Shown piece after piece: positions 63,801 to 64,000 of a stretch of 64,000 bases of DNA. The notes beneath the pieces are model-generated. The model worked only from the letters and a program-made list of their open reading frames with translations. It searched no databases and had not been told where the DNA came from. The DNA is taken from NCBI GenBank assembly GCA_947044365.1, contig OX345639.1, positions 663,501 through 727,500 on the forward strand. The letters run 5' to 3'. The DNA comes from Petrosia ficiformis (lineage: Eukaryota; Porifera; Demospongiae; Haplosclerida; Petrosiidae). Both the position numbers and the translations under genes were made by a program. Each line of letters starts with the position of its first letter. The stretch's first letter is position 1.

Positions 63801-64000
63801 GTAATTAATAATGTTTGTATATAATAGGAGAGTTTTTCTGATGTCCAGAGGAGTTTAGCAGCGACAAGATGTTTACATGGAAATGGAAGTCAACACAATA
63901 CAATTAACAGATGGTTTGATATTACATCCCAGGTAATTGATTATGGCCAAGTTTAAACAAGCCCCATACTAGCATGTTTCCACAGATAGTTCTTGGTGAG
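60088..64000 (+). CDS. CRAT: Carnitine O-acetyltransferase family enzyme, 5' part
   Basis: Choline/carnitine acyltransferase moving short acyl groups between CoA and carnitine in mitochondria or peroxisomes. Exons 60088-60258, 60878-61003, 61630-61748, 61878-61931, 61992-62148, 62542-62728, 63261-63358, 63828-63932, 63986-64000 (cut by window end). The start MSTFTLPDGSKVQAP leads to LPVMPLKQTLDKYLLSVEPL, the family's N-terminal P-L-x-Q-S-L-x-x-Y signature. Then GGIGEQLQQKLMERGKTHDN, WWNEVAYLGYRDSVVINVTP, YRGKPYCMWQYPRLYGCRIP, PVGILTTQQRDKWYEARQRL and LHGNGSQHNTINRWFDITSQ. The catalytic histidine region lies beyond the window. CRAT is preferred over CPT1/CPT2 because of the short N-terminus and lack of N-terminal membrane helices. 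Confidence 0.85.
61028..61629 (+). repeat. Nested minisatellite carrying broken copies of CRAT exon 3
   Basis: The basic unit TTAATGTTTAATTAATAGTT, AATGATGGATGAATAATGAG, TATAACCCTTT (~58 bp) recurs about eight times, in two larger blocks ~285 bp apart. Each block opens with GAGGAATGAGGATGCATACT TAGGGTTGGC, a diverged copy of the start of the real exon (GGTGGAATGAGGTTGCATACT at ~61640). The array thus includes exon start and acceptor TTAATAG. Confidence 0.9.
63568..63726 (+). mobile_element. MITE family 3 (hAT-like), copy 3 with target-site duplication
   Basis: 159 bp with ends CAGGGGTGTAGAAACAGCC and TATTTCCACACCCCTG. The left flank GTTATGTC and right flank GTTATGTA agree at 7 of 8 bases, an hAT-sized duplication. 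In a CRAT intron. Confidence 0.8.

Overview
The window reads as AT-rich animal nuclear DNA, packed with genes that carry many short GT-AG introns and littered with tetranucleotide microsatellites and small inverted-repeat transposons. Metazoan genes (two T-box factors, a C3G/RAPGEF1 Ras-family GEF, VAMP4, REV1, KDM8, ERI2), tight head-to-head spacing and intron style suggest an early-branching animal, most likely a demosponge of the Amphimedon type. The species assignment is inference, not something read from a marker.

Layout: 3' end of an EI24 homologue (251-1066, +); a cysteine-rich single-pass membrane protein (1269-5116, +) with a tRNA-derived insertion in an intron; isovaleryl-CoA dehydrogenase (5200-7396, +); three MATE-type multidrug/cation exporters (7569-11473 +, 12237-15313 +, 15745-18939 -), the second with a truncated C-terminus; a TIR element (19333-20075) just upstream of an intronless REV1 (20157-22559, +); a 19.6-kb, 25-exon RAPGEF1/C3G gene (22935-42520, +) whose introns hold most of the microsatellites, a dead antisense LINE and several minisatellites; KDM8/JMJD5 (42810-45074, -), divergent from a tiny TOM5-like gene (45150-45383, +); VAMP4 (45575-48953, -), whose introns carry a hexanucleotide array, a MITE and a MULE-like element with a RecQ helicase fragment; a C5orf63-type glutaredoxin-like gene (49019-49453, +); two divergent T-box genes (49512-51070 - and 51360-53151 +); ERI2 exonuclease (53918-57555, -), divergent from ribosomal protein RPS5 (57745-59828, +); and the 5' part of a carnitine acetyltransferase (60088-64000, +) cut by the window end.

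Functionally this is a mixed housekeeping neighbourhood (mitochondrial metabolism, translation, vesicle fusion, translesion synthesis, small-RNA trimming, chromatin/peptidase oxygenase, Rap1 signalling, transcription control). There is no operon-like unity, but four divergent gene pairs share promoters of about 65-290 bp. The more unusual signals are a 14-nt microexon kept in all three MATE paralogues, a 5-nt deletion that removes the last helix of one, a MULE-like element carrying a RecQ fragment, MITE families with target-site duplications, and minisatellites that seem to have been seeded by exon-intron junctions in three unrelated genes. Gene models were built by hand from splice consensus and remembered family sequences; no database search was run.
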